Shown here piece by piece: positions 27,796-35,656 of a DNA stretch of 64,000 bases. The DNA lies in assembly GCF_000505545.1 (NCBI RefSeq), contig NZ_AYTB01000016.1, positions 1 to 64,000 of the forward strand, in the 5' to 3' direction. The notes beneath the pieces were generated by a model, which had not been told where the DNA came from, searched no databases, and saw only the letters and a list, made by a program, of their open reading frames with translations. Position 1 is the first letter of the stretch. Every line of letters begins with the position of its first letter. The position numbers and the translations under genes are program-made. The DNA is from Kurthia huakuii LAM0618 (GTDB taxonomy: Bacteria > Bacillota > Bacilli > Bacillales_A > Planococcaceae).

Positions 27796-28041
27796 TTAAA
27801 TGAATAGAGACACAATAGCTGCGATTGTTAAAACACTAAAGAAAAACGAGACACCGCGCATCACTTTTGCCTCTTTCACATATCCTTTTTCATTCATATC
27901 TTTCGCACGTAATGCGTTGGTTAATGTGAACGTGAACGATATTAAAACGACTGCAATAGCAAATTGTTGCTGGAATAAAAACCATACTGCTAAAACACTC
28001 GCTACCGCCGTCACAATACCTGTTAAACGCTGAATATTCAC
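27796..28041 (-). CDS. small two-segment membrane protein, unknown function
   Basis: 81-residue protein with two or three hydrophobic helices (LTGIVTAVASVLAVWFLF, IAVVLISFTFTLTNAL and a C-terminal VLTIAAIVSLFI). GTG at 28041 was chosen because GAGGAGGTGG lies 9 nt upstream; the longer frame runs into the yidC terminator. It sits between yidC and the carboxypeptidase gene. No family recognised with confidence. Confidence 0.65.
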   Translation of the reverse strand: MNIQRLTGIVTAVASVLAVWFLFQQQFAIAVVLISFTFTLTNALRAKDMNEKGYVKEAKVMRGVSFFFSVLTIAAIVSLFI

Positions 28042-28060
28042 GAGTCCATTCCACCTCCTC

Positions 28061-28096
28061 AAAAAAATAAGCCAGAGCGCACATACACTCTGACTC
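28061..28096 (-). terminator. terminator after yidC
   Basis: Minus-strand AGTCAGAG...CTCTGGCT stem followed by TA and seven T residues. Confidence 0.78.
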
Positions 28097-28105
28097 AATT
28101 ATACA

Positions 28106-28990
28106 TTATTTTTTCTTTTTCTTTTGCGCTTTCGCTGCACGTTCTGCAGGCGTTAATTTACGCTTTTCTTGTGGCTCTTCAGCGACAACTGCTTCCGTAG
28201 TAGCTTTTGCTTTTTTCTCTTTTTTAATCGGGTTACCATGTTCATCTAATGGTGGATATAAAATACGACCAAGATATGTTTGACCGACTAATAATAAACC
28301 AGAAACTGACCAATAAAGTGGCAATGCACCCATACTAGAGAATGAAATCACCATGATCATAATTGGTGAGATATACATCATGATTTTCATTTGTGCTTGT
28401 TGTTGCGTTGGCATATTGGCCATCGAAACTTTTGATTGCCAGTAGTAAATCGCACCGGCAATTAATGTCATGATAATATCTGGCTCACCAAGCTCGAACC
28501 ATAAGAATTTATGTGCATGTACTTCTTCTGAATACAGAATTGCATAGTACAAGCCCATGATGATTGGCATTTGAATAATCATAGGAAGGCAACCCATATT
28601 TAGCGGATTGACATCATATTTTTTATAAAGTCCCATCATCTCTTGTTGTAGCGCCATTTGTTCTTCCTTAGAAGACGCTGCTTTTAATTTCTTTTGGATA
28701 TCTTCCATTTCTGGGCGAAGTTTATCCATTTTCATCTTCATGCCTTGTTGATTTTTATACGTTTTCAGCATGAACGGCATTAAAATTAAACGAATTAAGA
28801 TAGTGATGACAATAATTGCGCCACCATAGCCACCATCGAATAATGTGTTACCGAAGAAATCTAGCAGGAATTCCATAGGTTTTACAAATGTGCTATAGAA
28901 AAAGCCTTCACCATTTTTAACGGACTCACAGCCAGCTAAAAAGAACGGTGCAAGGCCCAGCATTGAAAGTAAGCCTATTTTCTTCTTCAC
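28106..28990 (-). CDS. yidC: membrane protein insertase YidC/OxaA (YidC2 type)
   Basis: 294-residue lipoprotein insertase. Lipobox FLAGC gives Cys21. Five membrane segments hold the conserved insertase core (ITILIRLILMPFMLKTYKNQ with the functional Arg of the hydrophilic groove; PMIIQMPIIMGLYYAI). A lysine-rich C-terminal tail (about 245-294) can bind ribosomes, as in YidC2/YqjG types. Start is GTG at 28990 with AGGTG 8 nt upstream. No MifM-like sensor gene is seen upstream. Confidence 0.94.
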   Translation of the reverse strand: MKKKIGLLSMLGLAPFFLAGCESVKNGEGFFYSTFVKPMEFLLDFFGNTLFDGGYGGAIIVITILIRLILMPFMLKTYKNQQGMKMKMDKLRPEMEDIQKKLKAASSKEEQMALQQEMMGLYKKYDVNPLNMGCLPMIIQMPIIMGLYYAILYSEEVHAHKFLWFELGEPDIIMTLIAGAIYYWQSKVSMANMPTQQQAQMKIMMYISPIMIMVISFSSMGALPLYWSVSGLLLVGQTYLGRILYPPLDEHGNPIKKEKKAKATTEAVVAEEPQEKRKLTPAERAAKAQKKKKK

Positions 28991-29028
28991 TATTTTTTCA
29001 CCTACATCATTATTTTAAACTATAGTGA

Positions 29029-29058
29029 AGTATACCGTATTTTTATATGACATATCAA
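29029..29058 (-). promoter_or_regulatory. sigma-A promoter of yidC
   Basis: Minus strand TTGATA (29058-29053), 18-nt spacer, TATACT (29034-29029), 39 nt before the GTG. Confidence 0.65.
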
Positions 29059-29092
29059 ACTAAAGCAGAATGATTTTTCGAATATTTCATAA

Positions 29093-29878
29093 TTACACTA
29101 AACGTTCTGGCAATTGGAAGCGGAAATATTCGTGATCTGGTTGGTCGCGGAAGTGTTTCGGCGTCAAACCAACGTATTTTTTAAATATTCTTGTATAGTA
29201 ACTTTGATTACAGAAGTGGAATTGCTCTGAAATGTTTGAAATGCTCTTTGTCGTATGGCGTAAGTAATATTGAGATTCCTCAACGCGACGCACATTTAAG
29301 TATTCAACAAGTGTAATACCAACATGTTCTTTAAAAATACGCGATAGATGACTTGTGCTAATTGAGAAATGTTGCGCAATATCTTCTACCGATAAATCCG
29401 TTTCGACTTCATCATCAATAAACATGATGACCTTATTAACCGTTTGGTGCTTATATGACGGTTGTTTACGCTCTGAAATGACATAGATGTAAAATTCCAC
29501 TAAATCATCTGCAAATTGTAGGAATTCCGCATCGTTCATGCGCTCATCGACCATTTGTACGCATGCTGAATTAAACGCAAACGCTTTTTTAAGCGGCGCT
29601 TGGTTTTCGATTAATTTACGTGTCACAACTGACGACAACACGATAAAATAATGACGGATTGCGCGGAAAAAGTGCTTTCCTGAGCGCTCCGATAATAAAT
29701 CAATTAATGCACGTAATGATTCTTTCGCTGCTTCTGTTTCTAATTGATAAATTTCTCTTATAAGCTGAGCTTCAATTTCGTAAAACTTTTCGATGCCATC
29801 ATAGCGGTTCATTGTTTCTATTTCTTGAAAATAACGCTTTGAAATCGCCTCTGAGATAGAATATTGATGTTGTAACAT
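29093..29878 (-). CDS. AraC-family transcriptional regulator
   Basis: 261-residue regulator. A helical N-terminal domain of unknown ligand (about 1-155) is followed by a C-terminal AraC double helix-turn-helix (LSVEDIAQHFSISTSHLSRIFKE, then ISEQFHFCNQSYYTRIFKKYVGLTPKHFR). ATG at 29878 has GGGGA 6 nt upstream; the longer frame lacks such a site. It diverges from the LytTR regulator across about 550 nt. Its target is unknown. Confidence 0.82.
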   Translation of the reverse strand: MLQHQYSISEAISKRYFQEIETMNRYDGIEKFYEIEAQLIREIYQLETEAAKESLRALIDLLSERSGKHFFRAIRHYFIVLSSVVTRKLIENQAPLKKAFAFNSACVQMVDERMNDAEFLQFADDLVEFYIYVISERKQPSYKHQTVNKVIMFIDDEVETDLSVEDIAQHFSISTSHLSRIFKEHVGITLVEYLNVRRVEESQYYLRHTTKSISNISEQFHFCNQSYYTRIFKKYVGLTPKHFRDQPDHEYFRFQLPERLV

Positions 29879-30434
29879 ATAGAATCCCCATCTTTCTGAA
29901 AAATACGCATTTTGTAATAACCATAAACACTCAACCAATGACAATAGTATCAATTAATGCACGCACGTATCGAACCTAATTTTTTTACAAATCCGCCGTT
30001 TAGGTCGTTCTACTTAAATAATTTACAAAGTAATTGAGTGATTTTTATAAAAATTATACAATATTATGCAGTAAAGGAAAAGAGACTTTTGAAAAAAATT
30101 ATGCAATTTTTATTATTTATTGAAAAAGTTATAGTCCATTCTACATAAGTCGACAAAATATCATTTTTTTGTTACGATGGGAGAGTCTTTAGCTTCATTT
30201 TTTTAAAATAGATAAATGATTCATTTTTTCTTTTCACGAAGGTATGTTGTATTCTACTAAAATTTGGTATGCTCTAATCGTTCAAGTTGCAAAATTTTCT
30301 GCTTAAAAGCATTATTTTTGACACTATTTGTAGGAAATTTATTTTTAGTACTTAATTTTGGAAACAAACTATAGTAAAATGTTATGACAGGATGAAATGA
30401 ATTTAAGATATCGGAAGAAACGAGGTATGAATGG
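29879..30434. other. AT-rich divergent intergenic region between two regulators
   Basis: 556 nt without a credible gene. It must hold the promoters of the AraC gene (minus) and the LytTR gene (plus). AT-rich runs dominate and no strong dyad or riboswitch was recognised. Confidence 0.5.
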
Positions 30435-31085
30435 ATGGATCCTAAATCAATTGAAGAATTAATAGAGGTCATTAAAGAATTTTTCCCTGATAATACTTCT
30501 ATTGTAATCTCGGATACAGAAAAGTATTTATATTATCAACCAAGCAAAAAAATCGATTTAAAGATTAAGCCTGGTGATGAGATCCCAGAAGGCTCAGCAA
30601 CACATAAAGCCCTTGATTACGGCCAGAAAATTAACTCATTTATCGAACCAGATGTATTTGGTGTGCCATACTACGGTATGAGTATTCCATTATTAGAAGA
30701 AGGCGAAACAAAAGGTGCTATTACAGCTATCTTCCCACAAAAGCCATCTCCGTTCTTAACAAACTACATCACAATTAAAATCGATGATTGCTGGTACCCA
30801 GTAAAACACAATGAAGTGATTTACTTAGAAACACAACTTCGTAAAACATTTGTAAAAACGATGAAAAAAGAAGGGTACCACCGCTTAAACTTAAGCGACT
30901 TAGAACTTTTCTTATCGCCTGACACATTCATTCGTTGTCACCGCTCTTACATCGTCAACATTGACTACATCGATGAAATTCAACCAGATTCACACTCGAC
31001 ATTCTTATTAATCATGAAAGACGGCACGCGCATTCCTGTTAGCCAACGCTACGCTAGCTATTTCCGTCGTTCATTAGGTTTCTAA
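30435..31085 (+). CDS. LytTR-family DNA-binding regulator
   Basis: 216-residue protein. The N-terminal ~110 residues look like a small sensor (PAS/GAF-like alpha-beta) domain with no response-regulator aspartate. The C-terminal LytTR domain (about 118-216) contains EVIYLETQLRKTFVKT, FIRCHRSYIVNIDYI and IPVSQRYASYFR. GAGGT precedes the ATG by 8 nt. It is followed by a terminator and then the CoA transferase, which it may control; that is inferred from position only. Confidence 0.85.
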   Translation: MDPKSIEELIEVIKEFFPDNTSIVISDTEKYLYYQPSKKIDLKIKPGDEIPEGSATHKALDYGQKINSFIEPDVFGVPYYGMSIPLLEEGETKGAITAIFPQKPSPFLTNYITIKIDDCWYPVKHNEVIYLETQLRKTFVKTMKKEGYHRLNLSDLELFLSPDTFIRCHRSYIVNIDYIDEIQPDSHSTFLLIMKDGTRIPVSQRYASYFRRSLGF

Positions 31086-31095
31086 TTATGTCTGT

Positions 31096-31132
31096 AACGA
31101 GAATTGTGCCTATGCGCAGTTCTCGTTTTTTT
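31096..31132 (+). terminator. terminator after the LytTR gene
   Basis: AACGAGAATTG and CAGTTCTCGTT pair with one mismatch, followed by a run of seven T. Confidence 0.82.
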
Positions 31133-31238
31133 GTGTATTTTTTCGATATATCACGATAATACTAGCATGCTACAATAACCTTTAATTTTCTCTAATAGCT
31201 AACAAATCGTCCCTTTCATACGTCCTAAAAAGAAATTG

Positions 31239-31266
31239 TGACAATTTGGTGATAAAATTTAACATA
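31239..31266 (+). promoter_or_regulatory. candidate promoter of the CoA transferase gene
   Basis: GTGACA (31239-31244), 16-nt spacer, TAACAT (31261-31266). An 80-nt leader follows with the dyad GCGGTT...AACCGC near 31275-31303. Moderate match only. Confidence 0.4.
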
Positions 31267-31347
31267 ATAAAGGCGCGGTTGTTTCGTTAAACAGTAACCG
31301 CACTTTAGATCAGGATTTTTCCGAATGAAGAAAGAAGGCAATTTTTT

Positions 31348-32850
31348 ATGACTAGCAAAGTCGAAGAAAGATTACGCTTCGCCGGCTTAAACGACAAAGT
31401 AATGTCTGCTGACGCCGCTGCAGCACTAATCAACAATGGCGATACACTTGGCTTGAGTGGTTTCACTCGTGCCGGTGACGCTAAGTTTGTACCGCACGCT
31501 CTTGTAGAACGCGCAAAAGGACTAGATGATTTCAAAGTAGATGTCTATACAGGTGCTTCACTCGGTTTTGATACCGATGCGCTCATGTCTGACGCTGGCA
31601 TCGTGCGCAAACGCCTACCATTCCAAGTAGACCGCACAATGCGTGGACACATCAATAACGGTGACGTTGGTTTTATCGACCAACATTTATCAGTCACCTC
31701 TGAATACTTACGTCAAGGTGCGATGAACATTGATGTGGCGATTATCGAAGCAACGGCGATTACAGAAGATGGCTACTTAATCCCAACATCATCTGTCGGT
31801 AACTCTCCTATTTATGTTGCGTCAGCTGACAAAGTCATCATCGAATTAAATGTCGCTGCGCCTGCTGAATTAGAAGGTTTACACGATATTTATGTTCCTG
31901 AAAAACAAGGTGAGCGTGGCCCAATCCCAATCATGCATGCAAATGACCGCGTTGGTGCAAAAGGTATTAAACTCGACATGACAAAAGTAGTCGCAATCGT
32001 TGTCACAGAACAAGAAGATTCCCCTTCTACGATCGTGCCTCCAGATGCCGAAACGCAACAAATGGCCAACCACTTACTTGAATTTTTCCGTAAAGAAATT
32101 AAAGAAGGGCGCCTAACAAACACATTAGCGCCGCTTCAATCAGGTATTGGCTCGGTCGCAAACGCTGTGCTTGCAGGTATGGTGGACTCTGAGTTTGAAG
32201 AACTTGAAGTGTATTCTGAAGTACTACAAGATGCCGTATTCGAATTAATCGATGCCGGCAAAGTAAAATCCGCTTCTTGCTGTTCCTTTACATTATCTCG
32301 CGAGAAAATGGATACTGTACTTCCTCGCTTAAAAGATTATGCAGATAAGCTCGTATTACGCCCACAAGACATTTCAAACAGCCCTGAAGTAATTCGTCGT
32401 TTAGGTCTGATTTGCATGAATACTGCGCTTGAATTTGATATTTACGGCAACGTCAATTCTACACACGTCTCCGGCAGCAAAATGATGAATGGTATCGGCG
32501 GTTCTGGTGACTTTGCACGCGCCGGCCGCCTCTCTATTTTCGTCACAAAATCAGTCGCAAAAGACGGCAAAATTTCATCGATTGTGCCAATGGTATCGCA
32601 TGTCGACCATACCGAGCATGATGTCGATGTTGTCGTGACTGAACAAGGGATTGCCGACCTACGTGGCTTAACACCTCGCGAACGCGCTGAGTTGATTATT
32701 AAGAACTGTGCGCACCCAATGTATAAAGAAGCGCTCCAAAGCTATTATGATGAAGCTAAAGCAACGGTTGGCGGTCAAACACCGCATATGCTTACAAAAG
32801 CATTTACATTCCATAACAATCTTGCAGAACATGGGACAATGTTACATTAA
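31348..32850 (+). CDS. acetyl-CoA hydrolase/succinyl-CoA:acetate CoA-transferase family
   Basis: 500-residue family I CoA transferase of the Cat1/YgfH/AarC group, which moves CoA between succinate, acetate or propionate in central carbon metabolism. Features are GDTLGLSGFTRAGD (N-terminal), the CoA-binding SGIGSVANAVLAGM (about 267-280), the likely catalytic Glu in EVYSEVLQD (about 293) and NSTHVSGSKMMNGIGGSGD (about 379-397). The exact acid substrate cannot be told. AGAAGG precedes the ATG. Its 3' end adjoins repeat copy B. Confidence 0.9.
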   Translation: MTSKVEERLRFAGLNDKVMSADAAAALINNGDTLGLSGFTRAGDAKFVPHALVERAKGLDDFKVDVYTGASLGFDTDALMSDAGIVRKRLPFQVDRTMRGHINNGDVGFIDQHLSVTSEYLRQGAMNIDVAIIEATAITEDGYLIPTSSVGNSPIYVASADKVIIELNVAAPAELEGLHDIYVPEKQGERGPIPIMHANDRVGAKGIKLDMTKVVAIVVTEQEDSPSTIVPPDAETQQMANHLLEFFRKEIKEGRLTNTLAPLQSGIGSVANAVLAGMVDSEFEELEVYSEVLQDAVFELIDAGKVKSASCCSFTLSREKMDTVLPRLKDYADKLVLRPQDISNSPEVIRRLGLICMNTALEFDIYGNVNSTHVSGSKMMNGIGGSGDFARAGRLSIFVTKSVAKDGKISSIVPMVSHVDHTEHDVDVVVTEQGIADLRGLTPRERAELIIKNCAHPMYKEALQSYYDEAKATVGGQTPHMLTKAFTFHNNLAEHGTMLH

Positions 32851-32860
32851 ACAACACAAC

Positions 32861-32987
32861 AAGAGGCTGAAAATATCCTCTCAGATGAGCATAAAAAAAA
32901 CCGGAATCGCGCGGTGACGCGGTTCCGGTTTTTCGTTGTGAACGCCAAAAAAGAAACATGACACGTTTTGTCGCAGCCTCTTTTTTT
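32861..32987 (-). repeat. nested palindromic repeat, copy B
   Basis: Inverted orientation relative to copy A. Outer arms are AAGAGGCTG and CAGCCTCTT; the inner hairpin is built on CCGGAATCGCGC/GCGGTTCCGG. It starts 10 nt after the CoA-transferase stop and ends at the convergent 32986 gene, so it acts as their shared terminator region. Confidence 0.85.
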
Positions 32988-33525
32988 ATGCGTTTTTTGA
33001 ATCGGTATCTTGTTTCTCATTGAAATATTGCACCGATGTGCCAGCACCTTCTGAAATCATATCGCGATCTTCGATTTGGTACGATGCGGCATTTTTTAAT
33101 TCTTTTTCATTGTCATCTTCGGTCTGCGCCTCTTCATTTTCATAACCTACTTTTGTCAGCGCACCTTCATCAGCCATCTCTTTATCTTCAATGAAATATT
33201 CTAAATTATCGCGTTCATCGACTTCTTCTTGCTTTTCTTCGTTGAAGTACTGCACAGTTGTTAAAGCGCCTTCTTCAACCATTTCCTTCTCACCGATATA
33301 ATAAGATGTATCGCGGTCTGGAATAATCGTATGATCACCCGTTTCTGGGTCTGCTGCACGCTTACTTGCAATAGTTTGCTTTTGTTGCGCCACAAATTCG
33401 CCGACTTTATCTTTTGTGCTATTAAATGCCGCTGTTGCTTTATCACGGTTTTCTTGCTTACGTAAATAAGCGTAGGCCCCTGCTGCAAGTCCTGCAATGA
33501 GAAGTTTATTTTTTTTATTCGCCAT
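32986..33525 (-). CDS. three-repeat acidic protein, YtxH-like N-terminus, unknown function
   Basis: 179-residue protein. A short hydrophobic/basic N-terminal helix (MANKKNKLLIAGLAAGAYAY) resembles YtxH-type general-stress proteins. Residues 75-99, 110-134 and 149-172 are then imperfect copies of one unit. The pattern is roughly Y-x-I-x-[DE]-[KR]-[DE]-M-x-x-EGA-x-T-x-V-x-Y-x-NE. The repeats are acidic and separated by charged linkers. I do not recognise the repeat family. GGGAGGG precedes the ATG, and a sigma-B-type promoter lies 36 nt upstream, so a stress role is likely. Confidence 0.8.
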   Translation of the reverse strand: MANKKNKLLIAGLAAGAYAYLRKQENRDKATAAFNSTKDKVGEFVAQQKQTIASKRAADPETGDHTIIPDRDTSYYIGEKEMVEEGALTTVQYFNEEKQEEVDERDNLEYFIEDKEMADEGALTKVGYENEEAQTEDDNEKELKNAASYQIEDRDMISEGAGTSVQYFNEKQDTDSKNA

Positions 33526-33560
33526 AGTAAAGCCCTCCCGTTACGTTCTATAGTTAACAA

Positions 33561-33586
33561 ATACCCCCGAATCATGCGTTTTAATC
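33561..33586 (-). promoter_or_regulatory. sigma-B promoter of the three-repeat protein
   Basis: Minus strand GATTAA (33586-33581; consensus GTTTAA), 14-nt spacer, GGGTAT (33566-33561; the sigma-B -10 consensus). Spacing and sequence fit sigma-B and not sigma-A. Confidence 0.7.
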
Positions 33587-33681
33587 CATACTTTTATCGT
33601 AAATCTTGAACGAAGATGTTACATATGGCGTTTTTGTGCTACGATAATGTCACAAATGACCATCGAAACGGAGTGGAAGAA

Positions 33682-34257
33682 ATGCCAACTAAGGGCGACT
33701 TAACGAAACAACGCATTTTAGACGTTGCTCGCGGATTATTTTATCAAAAAGGCTTTGACGCAACTTCGACAGCAGAAATTGCTCGTGGTGCTGCTATTTC
33801 AGAGGCTGCGATGTATAAATATTACAAAAGCAAAAAAGATTTATTAACAGCCGCTGTACAACCAACCTATTTTATTGAAGATGACTCTACGTATTCAACA
33901 TTAACAAATAGTGAATTGGTGCAACGTTGGACGGCGTTATTTTTAGAAAAAGTTGAAAATAATTTGCAGCAATACATTATTTTATTTAGTGAATCGGTCA
34001 AATATCCGGAATTATCCGCAACGTATTTAGCGACATTTCATAAGGAAACGGCCGCCGATACCGAAGTACAAAAACGTATGCGTACAGGCGATTTCCCAGA
34101 GATTGATATGACGCTCCTACAAGTTGGTATGATTGGCGCATTGATTGCGATGGTACAACATCTCGTTATTTATAAAAAGCAACATGATTTAAGCAGCGTG
34201 CCGCCAAAAGTGAAAGACGTTATTAGCAGTATTATTAGTGGCAAGTTTTTTAGTTAA
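33682..34257 (+). CDS. TetR-family transcriptional regulator
   Basis: 191-residue repressor-type protein. The N-terminal helix-turn-helix (about 8-55) reads QRILDVARGLFYQKGFDATS, followed by AEIARGAAISEAAMYKYYKSKKDLL. The C-terminal helical ligand-binding domain gives no hint of ligand. ATG at 33682 has CGGAG 8 nt upstream. Monocistronic and ends at repeat copy C; the target is not evident. Confidence 0.88.
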   Translation: MPTKGDLTKQRILDVARGLFYQKGFDATSTAEIARGAAISEAAMYKYYKSKKDLLTAAVQPTYFIEDDSTYSTLTNSELVQRWTALFLEKVENNLQQYIILFSESVKYPELSATYLATFHKETAADTEVQKRMRTGDFPEIDMTLLQVGMIGALIAMVQHLVIYKKQHDLSSVPPKVKDVISSIISGKFFS

Positions 34258-34263
34258 ACATGG

Positions 34264-34381
34264 CAAGAGGCTTGACAAAACAATTTTCTTTTTTAGCGTT
34301 CACAACGAAAAACCGGAACCGCGCCACCGCGCGATTCCGGTTTTTCTTATGCTCATCTAAGAGGGTATTTTCAGCCTCTTG
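34264..34381 (+). repeat. nested palindromic repeat, copy C
   Basis: 118-bp copy, the shortest. Outer arms are CAAGAGGCT and AGCCTCTTG; the inner hairpin is CCGGAACCGCGC/GCGCGATTCCGG. It lacks the TTACACGTATG segment of copies A, D and E. It fills the space between the convergent TetR and DUF4064 genes. Confidence 0.85.
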
Positions 34382-34385
34382 TTGA

Positions 34386-34859
34386 TTATTTAATTTGTTC
34401 GTGATTGTTTGAAACTCGGTGTTGTGCTTTTTTGCCAACCGGTGATTCTTGCGGTTGATCTTTTTTACGTGTGAAGCATAGGATTGCGGCAATATAAAAT
34501 AAAATTGACGGTACAGAAATGAGGCAAGAGAAAATACCTGCACCGATAAATAAAATGCCTGCTAATTTCGTATCGCTATTGAGTTTAATCATACCTGCTG
34601 TGCCGATAATTAAACTAATAACTAACACGACGATGACAAACCAACCAACCGAGCCAAATAGTTGTGAAATATTTTGGAGCCCGGTCATTGTCAACTCGGT
34701 ACCTGTACGTTGTTGCACGTCATCAATAATTTGTTGCTGAACGCCATCATTTTTAAGAAAACTATCCATACTAAAGAAAAATATGCCGGTGCCTGCGATG
34801 CCAAAAACATTTAAAATCGACGCAATCATCGCCAGCACTTTTTCAATCGTTCGGTTCAT
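34386..34859 (-). CDS. DUF4064-like membrane protein
   Basis: 157-residue protein with four hydrophobic helices (about 8-32, 70-92, 97-112, 113-127). A short extracellular-type loop lies between the first two (SMDSFLKNDGVQQQI) and a basic cytoplasmic tail closes it, matching the DUF4064 layout. Function unknown. GGGGTGAG precedes the ATG. A sigma-B-like element (34931-34957) lies upstream. Confidence 0.7.
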   Translation of the reverse strand: MNRTIEKVLAMIASILNVFGIAGTGIFFFSMDSFLKNDGVQQQIIDDVQQRTGTELTMTGLQNISQLFGSVGWFVIVVLVISLIIGTAGMIKLNSDTKLAGILFIGAGIFSCLISVPSILFYIAAILCFTRKKDQPQESPVGKKAQHRVSNNHEQIK

Positions 34860-34930
34860 AGGTTCTCACCCCTTCTTCATACGCCTGCGCACCGAATTGG
34901 TTACCTACTGTATTCGCCCTATTCTTTCCT

Positions 34931-34957
34931 ATACCCTTTTCATCAATTTAAAAAAAC
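34931..34957 (-). promoter_or_regulatory. possible sigma-B promoter of the DUF4064 gene
   Basis: Minus strand GTTTTT (34957-34952), 15-nt spacer, GGGTAT (34936-34931). It overlaps a terminator's T run, which makes the -35 match less convincing. Confidence 0.3.
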
Positions 34958-34985
34958 GAGGTGGATTATTACCAACCTCGTTTTT
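34950..34985. terminator. bidirectional terminator after the GNAT gene
   Basis: AAAAAACGAGGT and ACCTCGTTTTT surround a short AT-rich loop. Confidence 0.82.
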
Positions 34986-34993
34986 CGTCACAA

Positions 34994-35278
34994 TTACGAA
35001 ACTTTTACATCATCGTAATCTGTTGATTTATCGAATGATGCTACTACATAAGAGCATACTGCTTCGATTTTGTAATTTTTTTCGCGTGCAAAGTCTGCCG
35101 CACGATTTAATAATTGTTTTGCAACGCCTTGTCCTCGAAGTGAATCATCGACGAATGTGTGCTCAACGACCATAACATCTCCAAGTTGTGTCCAGCTAAT
35201 CTCAGCATCTACATGCTCGCCTTCTTTATGTTGAAAAGCGTACTCTTCGCCTCCGCGGTTTGTTAATTCAAATTCCAT
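34994..35278 (-). CDS. small GNAT N-acetyltransferase (YjdJ/Gcn5-like)
   Basis: 94-residue minimal acetyltransferase of the YjdJ type. The acetyl-CoA motif is DDSLRGQGVAKQLLNRAADFARE (about 45-67), preceded by DVMVVEHTFVD. Members lack the N-terminal strands of full GNATs. ATG at 35278 has GGGAG upstream. Substrate unknown. Confidence 0.82.
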   Translation of the reverse strand: MEFELTNRGGEEYAFQHKEGEHVDAEISWTQLGDVMVVEHTFVDDSLRGQGVAKQLLNRAADFAREKNYKIEAVCSYVVASFDKSTDYDDVKVS

Positions 35279-35527
35279 GTGGTCCACTCCCTTTACTAAA
35301 TTACCGTCATTGTAGCATATATTTTCCAAATTAGCTGTTGCTAACTATTGCTCCAATGCTAATGGATGCAACGATGCTTCAATCTCATCGCGGCGTCTTT
35401 CTAAAAATGGTGGCAATGCTAATTCTTCGCCCATATGTTCTAGCGGCTCATCAGAAGAGAAGCCTGGTTCATCTGTTGATACTTCAAACAAAATACCGTT
35501 TGGGTCGCGGTAATACACAGCTTTGAA

Positions 35528-35656
35528 TTGAACTACCCCCACTTAGCCGTTCTTCGAACGTTGCTTGAAGTGGGAGATTCCTACGAACAGTGCTTGCTTG
35601 TTTCCACTTGTTCGAAACAGCGGCTTCACTTTTTTAGTAGGCTATCCCCGTAGTTC
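35528..35656 (-). ncRNA. right end and probable omega/re-RNA scaffold region of the IS
   Basis: Non-coding 3' end after tnpB with several dyads, including the right-end hairpin. In TnpB systems this region is transcribed as the guide RNA scaffold, and the guide is copied from the flank; here that flank would be mhqO sequence starting at 35527. Expression is not shown by sequence. Confidence 0.4.

Noticed and set aside
30257-30472. Minus-strand 71-codon frame between the two regulators.
   Set aside because: AT-rich composition, no ribosome binding site, and it overlaps the start of the LytTR gene.
31234-31258. Rex-type operator (TTGTGA...) at the CoA transferase promoter.
   Set aside because: AATTGTGACAATT is a small palindrome, but the right half lacks the TCACAA needed for a Rex site.
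31280-31296. CcpA cre site TGTTTCGTTAAACA before the CoA transferase.
   Set aside because: The central CG is off-centre and the conserved A at position 5 is missing, so it does not fit the consensus.
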